From contig JAEWAF010000025.1 in assembly GCA_023391815.1 (NCBI GenBank), positions 62,001 to 126,000 of the forward strand: a stretch of 64,000 nucleotides of DNA, read 5' to 3'. Each line of letters begins with the position of its first letter. Position 1 is the stretch's first letter. The DNA comes from Pseudomonadota bacterium. Its GTDB lineage: Bacteria > Pseudomonadota > Gammaproteobacteria > Steroidobacterales > Steroidobacteraceae. Below, one piece after another: positions 16,243 through 24,738 of this stretch. The notes under the pieces were generated by a model. It made no database searches and was not told the DNA's origin. It saw only the letters and a list, made by a program, of their open reading frames with translations. A program made the position numbers and the translations under genes.

Positions 16243-16521
16243 TCAGCGCGGGCAAGCCTCGCGCCCATTGACCATAAGGTCAGACTGGGGCGGCTCGGTC
16301 TCGACGGCGGCGCCATGCGCGTCGGTGCGCGTCTTCACATCGGTGCAATCGGTGATGGTTTCGGCTCCGGCCGGCTGAACTGCGGGTGCAACCACCGGCA
16401 CGACCGGCACGGCGGTCGCGGGTGCGGGCCGCTCTTCCATCGCGGAACGGTTCAGCATCGCCGCGAGCAGAAAGCTGCCGCAGATCATCAGCCCGCCGAC
16501 GATGACACCTCGTTCCACCAT
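16243..16521 (-). CDS. Small single-pass membrane protein, unknown function
   Basis: 92 residues from ATG 16521, which has an AAGGGGAA ribosome site just upstream. A hydrophobic helix (about 6-22, VIVGGLMICGSFLLAAML) is followed by a Pro/Ala/Val-rich stretch (PVVPVVAPAVQPAG) and a polar C-terminus with two Cys residues (TDCTDV and EACPR) that could form a disulfide. Topology suggests an inner-membrane anchor with a periplasmic tail. No family recognised. It sits between apbE (about 180 bp away) and the divergent DUF4382 lipoprotein gene. Confidence 0.55.
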   Translation of the reverse strand: MVERGVIVGGLMICGSFLLAAMLNRSAMEERPAPATAVPVVPVVAPAVQPAGAETITDCTDVKTRTDAHGAAVETEPPQSDLMVNGREACPR

Positions 16522-16775
16522 TGAATTCCCCTTGAGGACCGGACGGGGCTCAACGATCTGTGGCCTCGCACGTCCGTGGCGCAGAGTATTGGCGGGTGCC
16601 CTGGCTGTGATGTGTCCTTTCGGGCAGCCGGCACCCCAGGGCAAGGCGATCTCGGGACTCCGCAAGCGACTTCGGCGAGGGGCGTTGTTGGCCGACCACA
16701 GCAGCGGGAACTTTCTGCCTTGCGATCGTGACCAAAAGCGGGACTCCGGCATCGAAATCAGGGATGCTAAGAACA

Positions 16776-17702
16776 ATGGACTCGATGGTGCGCTTCATGG
16801 CTTTTATGCAACGTTCAGCTTGGTGCCGGTTCAGCTTCGACCGTGGCCTGACGCGCATGAGCGTGTTCGGCGTGCTGGCATTGCTCGCCGGCTGCCAGGG
16901 CAAGGTCACCATGGATCTGGCGACCGAGTTGCCGGCCGATCCGAACATCAACCAGGTGGTCACACACGTGCGCGGGCTGGAGTTCAGCACCGGCACCGGC
17001 AACACCAGAACCCTGGAGTTCACAAGCAGCGAACAGGTGGACCTGATCGTTCTCGCCGGAAACAACGGCGTGCTCCGCCTGTTCACCGGCGAAGATCTCC
17101 CTGAAGGCAACTACACGGGCGTGCGCCTGCTATTCGACGAGGGCCGGGCCGCCGATGACTTCATCAGGACCACGGCCGGCACGCAGTTCCCATTGAACGT
17201 GGCCGAGAGCAACGTTGCATCGTTGAGCTTCAAGGTCGACAAGAACAAGAACAGCACCGATTCGTTCACGCTGGTGCTCGATCTGCGCCAGTCGCTCAGC
17301 TTCAGCCGCAACGCCAGGGACTACAACCTCAAGCCAGTGGTGCGCGCCGTGGAAACGAGCGAGATGGGCAGCATCGAAGGCAACGTGACCGCGTCCTGCC
17401 CGGCCGGCGGCGCGCTGTCGCGCGGCGCGGTCTATCTCTTCCAGGGCCATGACGTCACACCTGACGACATCGATGGCTCAGGCGTCGAACCGTTCGCCAC
17501 GGCACCGATATTCACCAACAGCAACGTGAACGGCAACACATACTTCTACAATCTGCGCTATCTGCCCGCGGGCGACTACACGCTCGCGCTCACATGCGAT
17601 GGCAACGAGGAAGATCCCACGACCGATCAGGATCTGCGATTCCGCGACGTGATCAATGTGACACTGAACGATCGGCAAACGCTCACGCGCAATCTGCTTT
17701 GA
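16776..17702 (+). CDS. DUF4382 lipoprotein
   Basis: About 308 residues. A lipoprotein signal ends in LALLAGC, followed by a DUF4382-like domain (about 45-200) with PNINQVVTHVRGLEF and the strand YTGVRLLFDEG; a second beta-rich C-terminal part (about 200-308) reads like a carboxypeptidase-regulatory-type fold (GSIEGNVTASCPAGG, YLPAGDYTLALTC). Several in-frame ATG codons (16728, 16764, 16776, 16785, 16797, 16806) precede the signal; I chose 16776 because AGGGA lies 11 bases before it, but the start is uncertain. It is presumably anchored on the periplasmic face or surface, function unknown. Its stop is 4 bp from that of the convergent yihY gene. Confidence 0.75.
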   Translation: MDSMVRFMAFMQRSAWCRFSFDRGLTRMSVFGVLALLAGCQGKVTMDLATELPADPNINQVVTHVRGLEFSTGTGNTRTLEFTSSEQVDLIVLAGNNGVLRLFTGEDLPEGNYTGVRLLFDEGRAADDFIRTTAGTQFPLNVAESNVASLSFKVDKNKNSTDSFTLVLDLRQSLSFSRNARDYNLKPVVRAVETSEMGSIEGNVTASCPAGGALSRGAVYLFQGHDVTPDDIDGSGVEPFATAPIFTNSNVNGNTYFYNLRYLPAGDYTLALTCDGNEEDPTTDQDLRFRDVINVTLNDRQTLTRNLL

Positions 17703-17706
17703 GCGA

Positions 17707-18570
17707 CTATTTGGACGAGTCGGCGGGCGCTCGTTGTTCCTTGACACCCCCGGCGCACGCAGTGAACTCGGCGCCCAACAGGAAGATCTGCGCCGAGTAG
17801 TACAACCACAGCAACATCGCGGCGAACGATGCCGCGGCACCAAACGCCGACGGCTGTGTGGACCTCGCCAGGTACAAACCGATCAGCCATCGTCCCAGAT
17901 GAAACAACAGCGCCGTGACGACCGCGCCGATCAGCACGGGACGCCACGGCAGCCGCTTCGATGGCAGATATCGGTAGATGATTGCGATGAGGCCGGCCAC
18001 CAGCGCCAGCGAGATCGCGAAGTCGAGCACGGCCGCCACCACGACGATCTCCGAAAAGCGCGCGGCAATGATGGTACGTAACGACGCGAGCGCGGACGTT
18101 ACCGACAAGGAAACGAGCAGCAGAAAGCCGACCGCCAGAATCACCCCGAACGACAGTATTCGAACTTTCACCCAGCCCCAGACACCGCTCGGCGCGAGCG
18201 CCTGCGCATGCCAGATGTTGTCGAGCGCTTCCTCCAGGGCGGCGAAAACGGTGGTCGCACCCAGCACCAAACTAACGATGCTGATCGCGGCCGCCGCGAT
18301 GCCCTCGGACTGCTGAGATTGCTTCATCGCCTGCAGCAGCACATCGGCGGTCGGGCGTCCGAACAGTTGCGTCAAAGTGTCACTGAGTTGCCCATAGGCG
18401 GCGTCCGCCCCTACGATCCACCCCGCGACGGTGAGCAGGATGATCAGCAGAGGTGCCAGCGAGAAGGCGCAGTAAAACGCGAGCGCCGCGCCTGCCGAGG
18501 ATGACCGATCCGTGACCCAGTTGGTCACCGCGCACTTTGCCAGGTTCCAGATTTGTGCCGGCACGTTCAA
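17707..18570 (-). CDS. YihY/BrkB family inner-membrane protein
   Basis: 287 residues with six hydrophobic helices, typical of the YihY/BrkB family (formerly annotated as ribonuclease BN). The family signature AGAALAFYCAFSLAPLLIIL is at about 26-45 and the C-terminal SAFGAAASFAAMLLWLYYSAQIFLLGAEF block near 230-260 is well conserved; the second is quoted by its ends only: Ser-Ala-Phe to Gly-Ala-Glu-Phe. Proposed roles in the literature include transport or envelope maintenance, none firmly shown. It is divergent from the small monooxygenase-like gene at 18643 and convergent with the DUF4382 gene. Confidence 0.88.
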   Translation of the reverse strand: MNVPAQIWNLAKCAVTNWVTDRSSSAGAALAFYCAFSLAPLLIILLTVAGWIVGADAAYGQLSDTLTQLFGRPTADVLLQAMKQSQQSEGIAAAAISIVSLVLGATTVFAALEEALDNIWHAQALAPSGVWGWVKVRILSFGVILAVGFLLLVSLSVTSALASLRTIIAARFSEIVVVAAVLDFAISLALVAGLIAIIYRYLPSKRLPWRPVLIGAVVTALLFHLGRWLIGLYLARSTQPSAFGAAASFAAMLLWLYYSAQIFLLGAEFTACAGGVKEQRAPADSSK

Positions 18571-18630
18571 TCGCCATCCCGCCTTGCCCCGATGGTTCGA
18601 AACGCACGGCCGGAGCTTCAGGGTTCATGT

Positions 18631-18636
18631 AGGAGG
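18631..18636 (+). promoter_or_regulatory. Ribosome binding site that fixes the start of the next gene
   Basis: A perfect AGGAGG directly abuts ATG 18637 (zero spacing) and is 6 bases before ATG 18643 in the same frame. Normal spacing selects 18643 as the start. Confidence 0.85.
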
Positions 18637-18642
18637 ATGACA

Positions 18643-18972
18643 ATGAGCAGCATCTTGCGTGAATGGCGCGGCGTGATCCGCCGCGAGCACCGTGACGAAT
18701 ACGTGGACTACATAAAAGGCACGGGCCTGGACGATTATCGCGCCACACCGGGCAATCGGGGCGCAGCCATAGCGGTGCGCGACCTGGACGATCGGCGCAC
18801 CGAGGTAATCACATTGAGCTGGTGGGATTCGCTCGATTCGATCCGCGCATTCGCGGGCGAGGACATCGAGCTCGCCCGCTATTACCCCCTGGACGACAAG
18901 TATCTACTGGAACGGCCCCGGATAGTGCAGCACTACGAATGCCATGGCGACACAGCGCCGGGGCGCGACTGA
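18643..18972 (+). CDS. Antibiotic biosynthesis monooxygenase-like (ABM, dimeric alpha-beta barrel) protein
   Basis: 109 residues, start fixed by the AGGAGG at 18631. The pattern REWRGVIRREHRDEYVDYI, then a Thr-Gly-Leu-Asp-Asp-Tyr segment, then ITLSWWDSLDSIRAFAGEDI and a C-terminal YYPLDDKYLLERP-type end, fits the small ferredoxin-like ABM fold. Some members are heme-degrading or quinol-oxidising enzymes, many have no known activity, and no catalytic role can be assigned here. It stands between yihY (divergent) and the PPOX-type gene (convergent, 3 bp between stops). Confidence 0.7.
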   Translation: MSSILREWRGVIRREHRDEYVDYIKGTGLDDYRATPGNRGAAIAVRDLDDRRTEVITLSWWDSLDSIRAFAGEDIELARYYPLDDKYLLERPRIVQHYECHGDTAPGRD

Positions 18973-18975
18973 AAG

Positions 18976-19455
18976 TTACATGGTCAGCTTGCGATTATCG
19001 CCCAGCTGGGTGCGCTTGCCGGTCACCGCGGCCTTGGCCACGCCGAATAGATAAGCCGCCTTGCCCGGCGAGGTCCAATACTCGGCCCGCTCGACGTGCA
19101 CTCGTAACAGCGCCAGATTCGGGGAGTCCGGCCCATCGGGAAACCACGGCTTCGCGAACGGCGTCCACAGATCGTGGATGCGGCGGCGATCGTTGACGAT
19201 ATCCGCCGTGCCCGACGCGGCGACATAAGCGTCCTTGCCCGTATCGGCGAATGCCACACTGGTGCGCATGTCGTGCATGACCTCATCGACCTTCGCCGAA
19301 TCGATCGCGGTGTAAAACCACAGCTGACCGTCGTTCTCGTAAGCCAGCGAAGCCAGCGGCCTCGTATGCAACGTTCCATCCGGCTCCACGGTGGTGACCA
19401 TGGCGACGCGGATATCCTTGATCAGCTCACCCAATTTCTCGAACTCGGCTTGCAT
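18976..19455 (-). CDS. Pyridoxamine 5'-phosphate oxidase-like (general stress protein 26 type) flavin-binding protein
   Basis: 159 residues from ATG 19455, with AGGAG 8 bases upstream. The split-barrel pattern is clear: IKDIRVAMVTTVEPDGTLHTRPL (quoted by its ends, Ile-Lys-Asp to Arg-Pro-Leu), LWFYTAIDSAKVDEV, VAFADTGKDAYVAASGTADIV and the C-terminal VHVERAEYWTSPG. Members of this branch (general stress protein 26) bind FMN or FAD and are stress-induced in several bacteria; catalysis is not established. The start lies inside the 3' end of the upstream small gene (34-bp overlap), so the pair is probably translationally coupled. Confidence 0.82.
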   Translation of the reverse strand: MQAEFEKLGELIKDIRVAMVTTVEPDGTLHTRPLASLAYENDGQLWFYTAIDSAKVDEVMHDMRTSVAFADTGKDAYVAASGTADIVNDRRRIHDLWTPFAKPWFPDGPDSPNLALLRVHVERAEYWTSPGKAAYLFGVAKAAVTGKRTQLGDNRKLTM

Positions 19456-19844
19456 GAATAATCTCCTGTGCGCGCAACATCCACGCAATCGCGCGCCGTC
19501 GGCCAAGGTTCCGATACGTCACCGCGCGCAGCGGTGCCGTCGTCGAGTTGCGGACAGTCGCTCCGGCGCGCACTGACTCGATAGAACACAGGAGCCTCCC
19601 GCACTCGATTGGCTGGCGCCACGACCTGCTCCAGCTGCGCGACGCGCGCGCGGACGCCGTCCAGACGCCCGACCGAATCGTTCAACAGACGAGCGATCAC
19701 GAGCGCCACGTCCGCATGCATGGGCGAGTCATCGTCGTCCGCATACAGCAGTACATCGTTCAAACATCGGACCATGGCGTGGATTTGCATGAGCTCGGCG
19801 CGCTCGTGCTCGATCAGCTCGGACAACGTGGCTGTATCAGACAT
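19422..19844 (-). CDS. Hypothetical protein downstream of a LexA-like box
   Basis: 140 residues from ATG 19844, with GGAGG 6 bases upstream. The first 80 residues are helical and acidic (TLSELIEHERAELMQIHAMV, then LLYADDDDSPMHADVALVIARLL and a coiled-coil-like VGRLDGVRARVAQLEQVV); the rest is polar and of less certain coding character. No family recognised. It overlaps the PPOX gene start by 34 bp in another frame. A CTGT-N8-ACAG palindrome lies 63 bp upstream of the ATG, so it may be damage-induced. A coding start further upstream is possible but lacks a ribosome site. Confidence 0.5.
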   Translation of the reverse strand: MSDTATLSELIEHERAELMQIHAMVRCLNDVLLYADDDDSPMHADVALVIARLLNDSVGRLDGVRARVAQLEQVVAPANRVREAPVFYRVSARRSDCPQLDDGTAARGDVSEPWPTARDCVDVARTGDYSCKPSSRNWVS

Positions 19845-19907
19845 GAGATCCTCCGCGGTGGGTTGGGCTCGAGGCGAGTGAGCGAAGCATACGCAGGCGT
19901 TTCGTGC

Positions 19908-19923
19908 CTGTATATATAAACAG
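19908..19923. promoter_or_regulatory. Candidate LexA (SOS) box
   Basis: CTGTATATATAAACAG matches the gammaproteobacterial CTGT-N8-ACAG consensus and differs from the ideal E. coli core at one of 16 bases. It lies 63 bp upstream of ATG 19844 and 50 bp past the treY stop, within an AT-rich patch unusual for this GC-rich window. Confidence 0.6.
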
Positions 19924-19972
19924 ACCCGATTGCACATTTTTATTTTGACTCGCGCCCGCGGCGGCGCGCGCG

Positions 19973-22846
19973 TCACGATGCGTGGGAAATTGCCGCGGAA
20001 GTTAGTACTGCAAGCGGGAACGAGGAGAAGACGTCCGCGACAGGTACCGCGGCATCGTCGCCGCTCGTGTGCACTGACTGCGAAGTGAACACATCGCGCA
20101 GCTCAGCATTTGGCGCCGTGCCAAGCAGAACTCGGGTGTCTCCCCAGATCTCGCCCAAAGGCAGTCGTGCTTCGCCGAGCATGAGTCTCGCCGACCATCG
20201 CGGCACGATGACCACACAGCTGCGCCCCTCATGCGCGCGCACGAACGCGAACACGTGATCTTTCTTCTCCCCTTCCACCTGCAATGGCTGATAGCTGCCC
20301 GAGGCGAACAGCGCCGGGTCGGAAGCTCGCAGCTGTAAGAGCTTCGACGTTACATACAACTTCGCACGCGCGCCGTCGGACTCATCAAATAGCGCGCGCG
20401 GGTCTGAAACATCCGAGAGCGACTCCAACTTGGCGGCAGCCGCGTCGAAGTCCACGGGCGCGCGATTGTCCGGGTCGACCAGTGTGAGCGTCGGCAGCTC
20501 CGTTCCTTGGTAAAAATCAGGCACGCCCGGTGAAGTGATTTTCAACGCGACCGTCACCAGCGAATTGATCCGGCCGAAGAACGCGATCGTGCCGACGAAC
20601 GAGCTGAAGTCGCGCAGAAACGCGTTGCGCTCCGGCTTGCTCAGCAGCTGCACGATGAAATCGCCGACCGCCGCTTCGTAGTCGGCATTGGGATTGATCC
20701 ACGACGTAGACCGCTTGGCCTCACGCCCGGCCTTGGTCATGTACGCCTGCAAGCGCTCGATCAACGACTCGGTCGGCAGCTCGGGCGACCAGAATCCCGC
20801 GAGCGTCTGATACAGCAGGTATTCGTCCTCGCGATCCGGCGCCGGTGCTTCGTCCACCTGCCGCCGCTTGTTCCGATTGAGTTGCGACCAGCGCGACAGA
20901 TGCTGCTTCCACAAGTCCGGCAGCTCGCTCAACACGGCGATACGAGCGCGCACGTCTTCGCTCCGCTTGGTGTCGTGGGTTGAAGTGGCGAGCATCGAAT
21001 GCGGCCACAGCCTGGCGCGCTCGAGGTTCGCCTGATGCAGAGCCGTCGAGGACACGCTGAAACGACTCGGATCGCCGCCGACCTCGTTCAAACAGATCAG
21101 GCGGTTGTATCGATAGAACGCCGTGTCCTCGACGCCCTTCGCGGTCACCGGCGCGGTGACCTGCTGGAATTTCATGGCGAACTCCAGCATGGCCTGGCGA
21201 TGCGCGGGCAAGCGATCGTTGCCGGCCGCCCCTAACAAGACATCGCGCAGAAAGTCGAACACGCTCACTTCGGCACCCGCGCTTCGACGTCGTGCCAGTC
21301 CGGTGGCCCAATGAACGATCCGACGATCTTCGTCACCGATGCCGCGTGGAGATATATAGGTGCGATAGACGGGGAAGCACGCGATCACTTCCCGAATCGC
21401 CTCGCGTAAGGCCGCGCGAGTAAAATCCGCGGTATGCCGATCGAGATGAGCGATGCGATCCAGCTGGGTCGTGAGCACTTCCACCTCGGCGGCGAGCGAT
21501 GAACGCATCACCAGGCGCTTGCTCTGATACGCGAGCGTTTCGAACGACGCCTCGGTCTCGGTGAACGCGCGATAACGCCGGGTCATGCGCGATTCTTCAT
21601 CCCCGCACACCAGCCAGGTCGTCTGCAACGCCGCGTAGTCATAACCGGTGGTGCCATGAACCAGCCACGACTCGGGCAGACGCTCGTGCGCGGCCAGGAT
21701 CTTTTCCGTCACCACATAGAGCGGCCGCTGCCCCGGCCCGCCACCGAAACGCTGCTGCAGGCGCTGGAAATATTCCTCGGGATCGTACAGGCCGTCGGAG
21801 TGATCGATGCGCAGGCCGTCGATGCTGCCGGCATCGATCAGCTCGAAGATCAGCCGGTGCGTCACATCGAACACGCTGCGCTCGTTCATGCGCAGCGCCG
21901 CCAGGTCGTTCACATCGAAAAAGCGCCGATAGTTGATTTCGTCGACCGCCACGCGCCAGTACGACAACCGATACGCCTGCGCCTCCAGCAGCGCATCGAG
22001 CGCATCGAAGCTTTCCGGCTGCCCGGGCGTACCATTGATCCTGATCACGCTCTCGTCGATGTGACGCAGGATTTCGGGGCTGCGCTCGATCAGGCGGGCA
22101 AGCCGCCGCTTGTGCGCTTCCTTGTCGCGATAACGCACGGCCACCGCCTCGGCCGAAGTATCGTCGCGCGGCGGCAGACTGCTGAAACTATTGAGCAGGC
22201 TTTCGAAGTCGGCGCGATTCGGATCGTCCTGCGGCAGCAAGTCCGACGACATCGGCTGCGCGAAGATCCTGGGATATTCGCGCGGATCGATCGGCATTCG
22301 ATGATCGTGATAGCGCACCGAGAAACTGCCGGCGGCGGCGTCGAACTCGAGCTGCAATTCACCTCGCTCCAAGACGACGCCATATGAATCGCCCAGCACC
22401 GGCACGAGGATGCGATCCCGCATCGAGCCGCGATCCGGCCGCCAGTCGATGTCGAAGTGAAATGCGCAACGCGCGGCGGGGCCGTTCTCCAGCACATCCA
22501 GCCACCAGACATTGTCGTTGCCCATCACGCCGAGGTGATTGGGCACGATGTCGACGATCAGTCCCAGACCGTGCTCATGCAGCTGCTGCACGAGTCGATC
22601 GAAGTCCTCTCGCGTGCCCAGCTCCGGATTGAGCTGCGAATGATCGACCACGTCGTAGCCATGCATGCTGCCGGGACGCGCCTTGAGAATCGGCGACGCG
22701 TAAACATGGCTGATGCCGAGCCGCGCCAGGTAGGGAACGATGCGGGCCGCGTCGTTGAATGTGAACTGGCGGTTGAACTGGAGTCGATAAGTGGCGCGCG
22801 GAATCTTGAATCTCGCGCCTGGCTCGGTTGGCACCTGCGTGCTCAT
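19973..22846 (-). CDS. treY: Malto-oligosyltrehalose synthase
   Basis: 957 residues, a GH13-family enzyme that turns the reducing-end maltose linkage of malto-oligosaccharides into a trehalose linkage. N-terminal PRATYRLQFNRQFTFNDAARI is the family opening (quoted by its two halves, Pro-Arg to Asn-Arg and Gln-Phe to Arg-Ile). GH13 signatures: GLIVDIVPNHLGV (about 95-107), DGLRIDHSDGLYDPE (about 355-370, catalytic Asp in RIDH), and Glu in the VVTEKIL segment (about 395). The start overlaps the treZ stop by 4 bp (ATGA), indicating translational coupling. The trehalose product serves osmotic and desiccation protection in the cytoplasm. Confidence 0.95.
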   Translation of the reverse strand: MSTQVPTEPGARFKIPRATYRLQFNRQFTFNDAARIVPYLARLGISHVYASPILKARPGSMHGYDVVDHSQLNPELGTREDFDRLVQQLHEHGLGLIVDIVPNHLGVMGNDNVWWLDVLENGPAARCAFHFDIDWRPDRGSMRDRILVPVLGDSYGVVLERGELQLEFDAAAGSFSVRYHDHRMPIDPREYPRIFAQPMSSDLLPQDDPNRADFESLLNSFSSLPPRDDTSAEAVAVRYRDKEAHKRRLARLIERSPEILRHIDESVIRINGTPGQPESFDALDALLEAQAYRLSYWRVAVDEINYRRFFDVNDLAALRMNERSVFDVTHRLIFELIDAGSIDGLRIDHSDGLYDPEEYFQRLQQRFGGGPGQRPLYVVTEKILAAHERLPESWLVHGTTGYDYAALQTTWLVCGDEESRMTRRYRAFTETEASFETLAYQSKRLVMRSSLAAEVEVLTTQLDRIAHLDRHTADFTRAALREAIREVIACFPVYRTYISPRGIGDEDRRIVHWATGLARRRSAGAEVSVFDFLRDVLLGAAGNDRLPAHRQAMLEFAMKFQQVTAPVTAKGVEDTAFYRYNRLICLNEVGGDPSRFSVSSTALHQANLERARLWPHSMLATSTHDTKRSEDVRARIAVLSELPDLWKQHLSRWSQLNRNKRRQVDEAPAPDREDEYLLYQTLAGFWSPELPTESLIERLQAYMTKAGREAKRSTSWINPNADYEAAVGDFIVQLLSKPERNAFLRDFSSFVGTIAFFGRINSLVTVALKITSPGVPDFYQGTELPTLTLVDPDNRAPVDFDAAAAKLESLSDVSDPRALFDESDGARAKLYVTSKLLQLRASDPALFASGSYQPLQVEGEKKDHVFAFVRAHEGRSCVVIVPRWSARLMLGEARLPLGEIWGDTRVLLGTAPNAELRDVFTSQSVHTSGDDAAVPVADVFSSFPLAVLTSAAISHAS

Positions 22847-24684
22847 GAGGCTCCCAATGACACTCTGACTTCCCAGGCAGCGATCTCCTTGTCGCGTGCG
22901 GACGAGCCGGCGGTTGAATACCAGCGATCCCCCGCGGCCGACACCGACTTCGGCGAGTCACCGAAGTTCGCTTGCATGATCAACGCCCGGTCGCGGCTCA
23001 TCGGCCACGTCACGGTGAGCAGACGATCCTCGACTGTGTAGCGCGCGGCGCCGGCTACGATCTCGGGAATCAGCGGCACCAACTTCGCCGCACGCACGCT
23101 CAGCAACTTCTGTGTGTATTCCAACCACTCGCGATGCGGTACACGAGCCAGGTCTTCCGCATCGAGCTGACTGGAGCGATACGTGCTCTCGGCGTTGGGA
23201 TCCGGAATCTGCTCGCGTCGTTGCTCGTCCGCGAACACGCCGAAGGAGGCAAACTCATTGCGGCGGCCATCGCGGATCGCCTTGGCCAGCTCGCCCTGAT
23301 AATCGCAGAAGTACAGGAACGGCTGGACGGCGCCATACTCCTCGCCCATGAACAACATGGGAATCTGCGGAGCCAGCAGGAAGATCGCCAGACCCGCGCG
23401 GAGCTTTTCGCGTGGCGCGAGCTGCACCAGTCGCTCACCGAAAGCACGATTGCCGATCTGGTCGTGATTCTGGAGAAAACTCACGAACGCGGTCGGCGGC
23501 AGCGAGGCACTGCGCTCGCCACGCGCATGCCCATCCGTTTGATAGACCTCGCCCTGGTAGGCGAACCCCTCGGCGAGCACCCGGCCGAGCAGCTCGACGG
23601 TGCGTTCGGCATAGTTTCGATAGTAGCCGTCGACCTCGCCGGTCAGCAGAACGTGCAGCAGATGATGAAAATCGTCGTTCCACTGCGCCACCATCGTGCG
23701 CCCTTTCCGGCCCAGGCGGCGCGCCTCGTTGTGATGATTCTCGAGCACCACGTGCACGTACCGCTCGCTGCCCGGGCCGCTCTGCACGCTGTCGACCAGC
23801 TCGTCGATGAAATGAGTGTCGCCCTGATCGAACATGGCATGCACGGCGTCGACCCGCAGACCGTCCAAGCGGTATTCGCGCAACCAGTACAGCGCATTCT
23901 GGATGAAGAACTGTCGCACGACCGGATGTGCAAAATTGATAGCGCTGCCCCACGGCGTGTGATGCGCCGAGGTGAAAAAGTCCTCGGCATAACGGTGCAG
24001 ATAGTTCCCTTCCGGCCCGAAGTGGTTGTAGACCACGTCGATGAGCACCATCAGCCCGCGTTCGTGCGCGGCCTCCACGAAACGTTTCAAATCGTCCGGA
24101 CGACCGTAACCCGGCTGCGGCGCATATAACAACACTCCGTCGTAACCCCAGCCGCGGCGGCCGGGGAAAGTGTTCAGCGGCAGCAGCTCGATCGCGGTGA
24201 TGCCGGCCTTGGCCAGGGTGTCCAGTCGCTCGATCGCGGCGGAGTAAGTCCCCTCGCGCGTGAAAGTACCAACGTGCAATTCATACAGCACCGCCTCGTG
24301 CCAGGGCCGACCCTGCCAGCGCAGGTCGCGCCATCGATAGGAACGAGGATCGAGAATCTCGCTGGGACCAGCCACGCCTTCGGGCTGAAATCGCGAAGCC
24401 GGATCGGGTATGTCCAGCTCGTCGTCGATACGCAGACGATAGCGGCCGCCGGCCCCGACGCCGGGCGCAAATGTTTCGTACCAGCCATCGCCCGCCGCCG
24501 TGAATTGTTGGCGCAACGCTTGTTGGCGCAACGCATGTTGGCGCAACGCATGTTGGCGCAACGGCGCGCCATCATCGGCATCCATCACGAGGTCCACGCG
24601 CCGCGCACCGGGCGCCCAGAACCGGAAATTCGTCCCTTCGGCGGTGAGCTGCGGGCCGAACAGCCACGGAATGTCTTTGCTCAC
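22843..24684 (-). CDS. treZ: Malto-oligosyltrehalose trehalohydrolase
   Basis: 613 residues. The N-terminal CBM48-like domain (about 5-105) contains a short repeat of LRQHA/LRQQA units (42-60), then a GH13 barrel: ELHVGTFTREGTY (about 135), LIDVVYNHFGPEGNYL (about 210-225), DGLRVDAVHAM (catalytic Asp, about 275), VVLENHHNEA (catalytic Glu near 310) and FLQNHDQIGNRAFG (about 410). TreZ releases free trehalose from the TreY product. The gene follows the nucleotidyltransferase gene by 54 bp and overlaps treY by 4 bp. The LRQ repeat is encoded by a 15-bp tandem DNA repeat and is probably a lineage-specific expansion. Confidence 0.95.
   Translation of the reverse strand: MSKDIPWLFGPQLTAEGTNFRFWAPGARRVDLVMDADDGAPLRQHALRQHALRQQALRQQFTAAGDGWYETFAPGVGAGGRYRLRIDDELDIPDPASRFQPEGVAGPSEILDPRSYRWRDLRWQGRPWHEAVLYELHVGTFTREGTYSAAIERLDTLAKAGITAIELLPLNTFPGRRGWGYDGVLLYAPQPGYGRPDDLKRFVEAAHERGLMVLIDVVYNHFGPEGNYLHRYAEDFFTSAHHTPWGSAINFAHPVVRQFFIQNALYWLREYRLDGLRVDAVHAMFDQGDTHFIDELVDSVQSGPGSERYVHVVLENHHNEARRLGRKGRTMVAQWNDDFHHLLHVLLTGEVDGYYRNYAERTVELLGRVLAEGFAYQGEVYQTDGHARGERSASLPPTAFVSFLQNHDQIGNRAFGERLVQLAPREKLRAGLAIFLLAPQIPMLFMGEEYGAVQPFLYFCDYQGELAKAIRDGRRNEFASFGVFADEQRREQIPDPNAESTYRSSQLDAEDLARVPHREWLEYTQKLLSVRAAKLVPLIPEIVAGAARYTVEDRLLTVTWPMSRDRALIMQANFGDSPKSVSAAGDRWYSTAGSSARDKEIAAWEVRVSLGAS
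24511..24563. repeat. 15-bp tandem repeat (three full units plus a partial) inside treZ
   Basis: Units at 24511-24525, 24526-24540 and 24541-24555 read GCGCAACGCWTGTTG, followed by a partial GCGCAACG. The unit is a multiple of three, so copy-number change would keep the frame and alter the number of LRQxA pentapeptides. Confidence 0.95.
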
Positions 24685-24738
24685 GGCAGCTCCCTCTCGC
24701 GCCTGACCTGCCCTCCTTGCGGAAAAGCAGGACCTCGA

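Noticed and set aside
24511..24563. Possible CRISPR array
   Set aside because: The 15-bp units are directly adjacent with no spacers and lie inside treZ in frame, so this is a coding tandem repeat.
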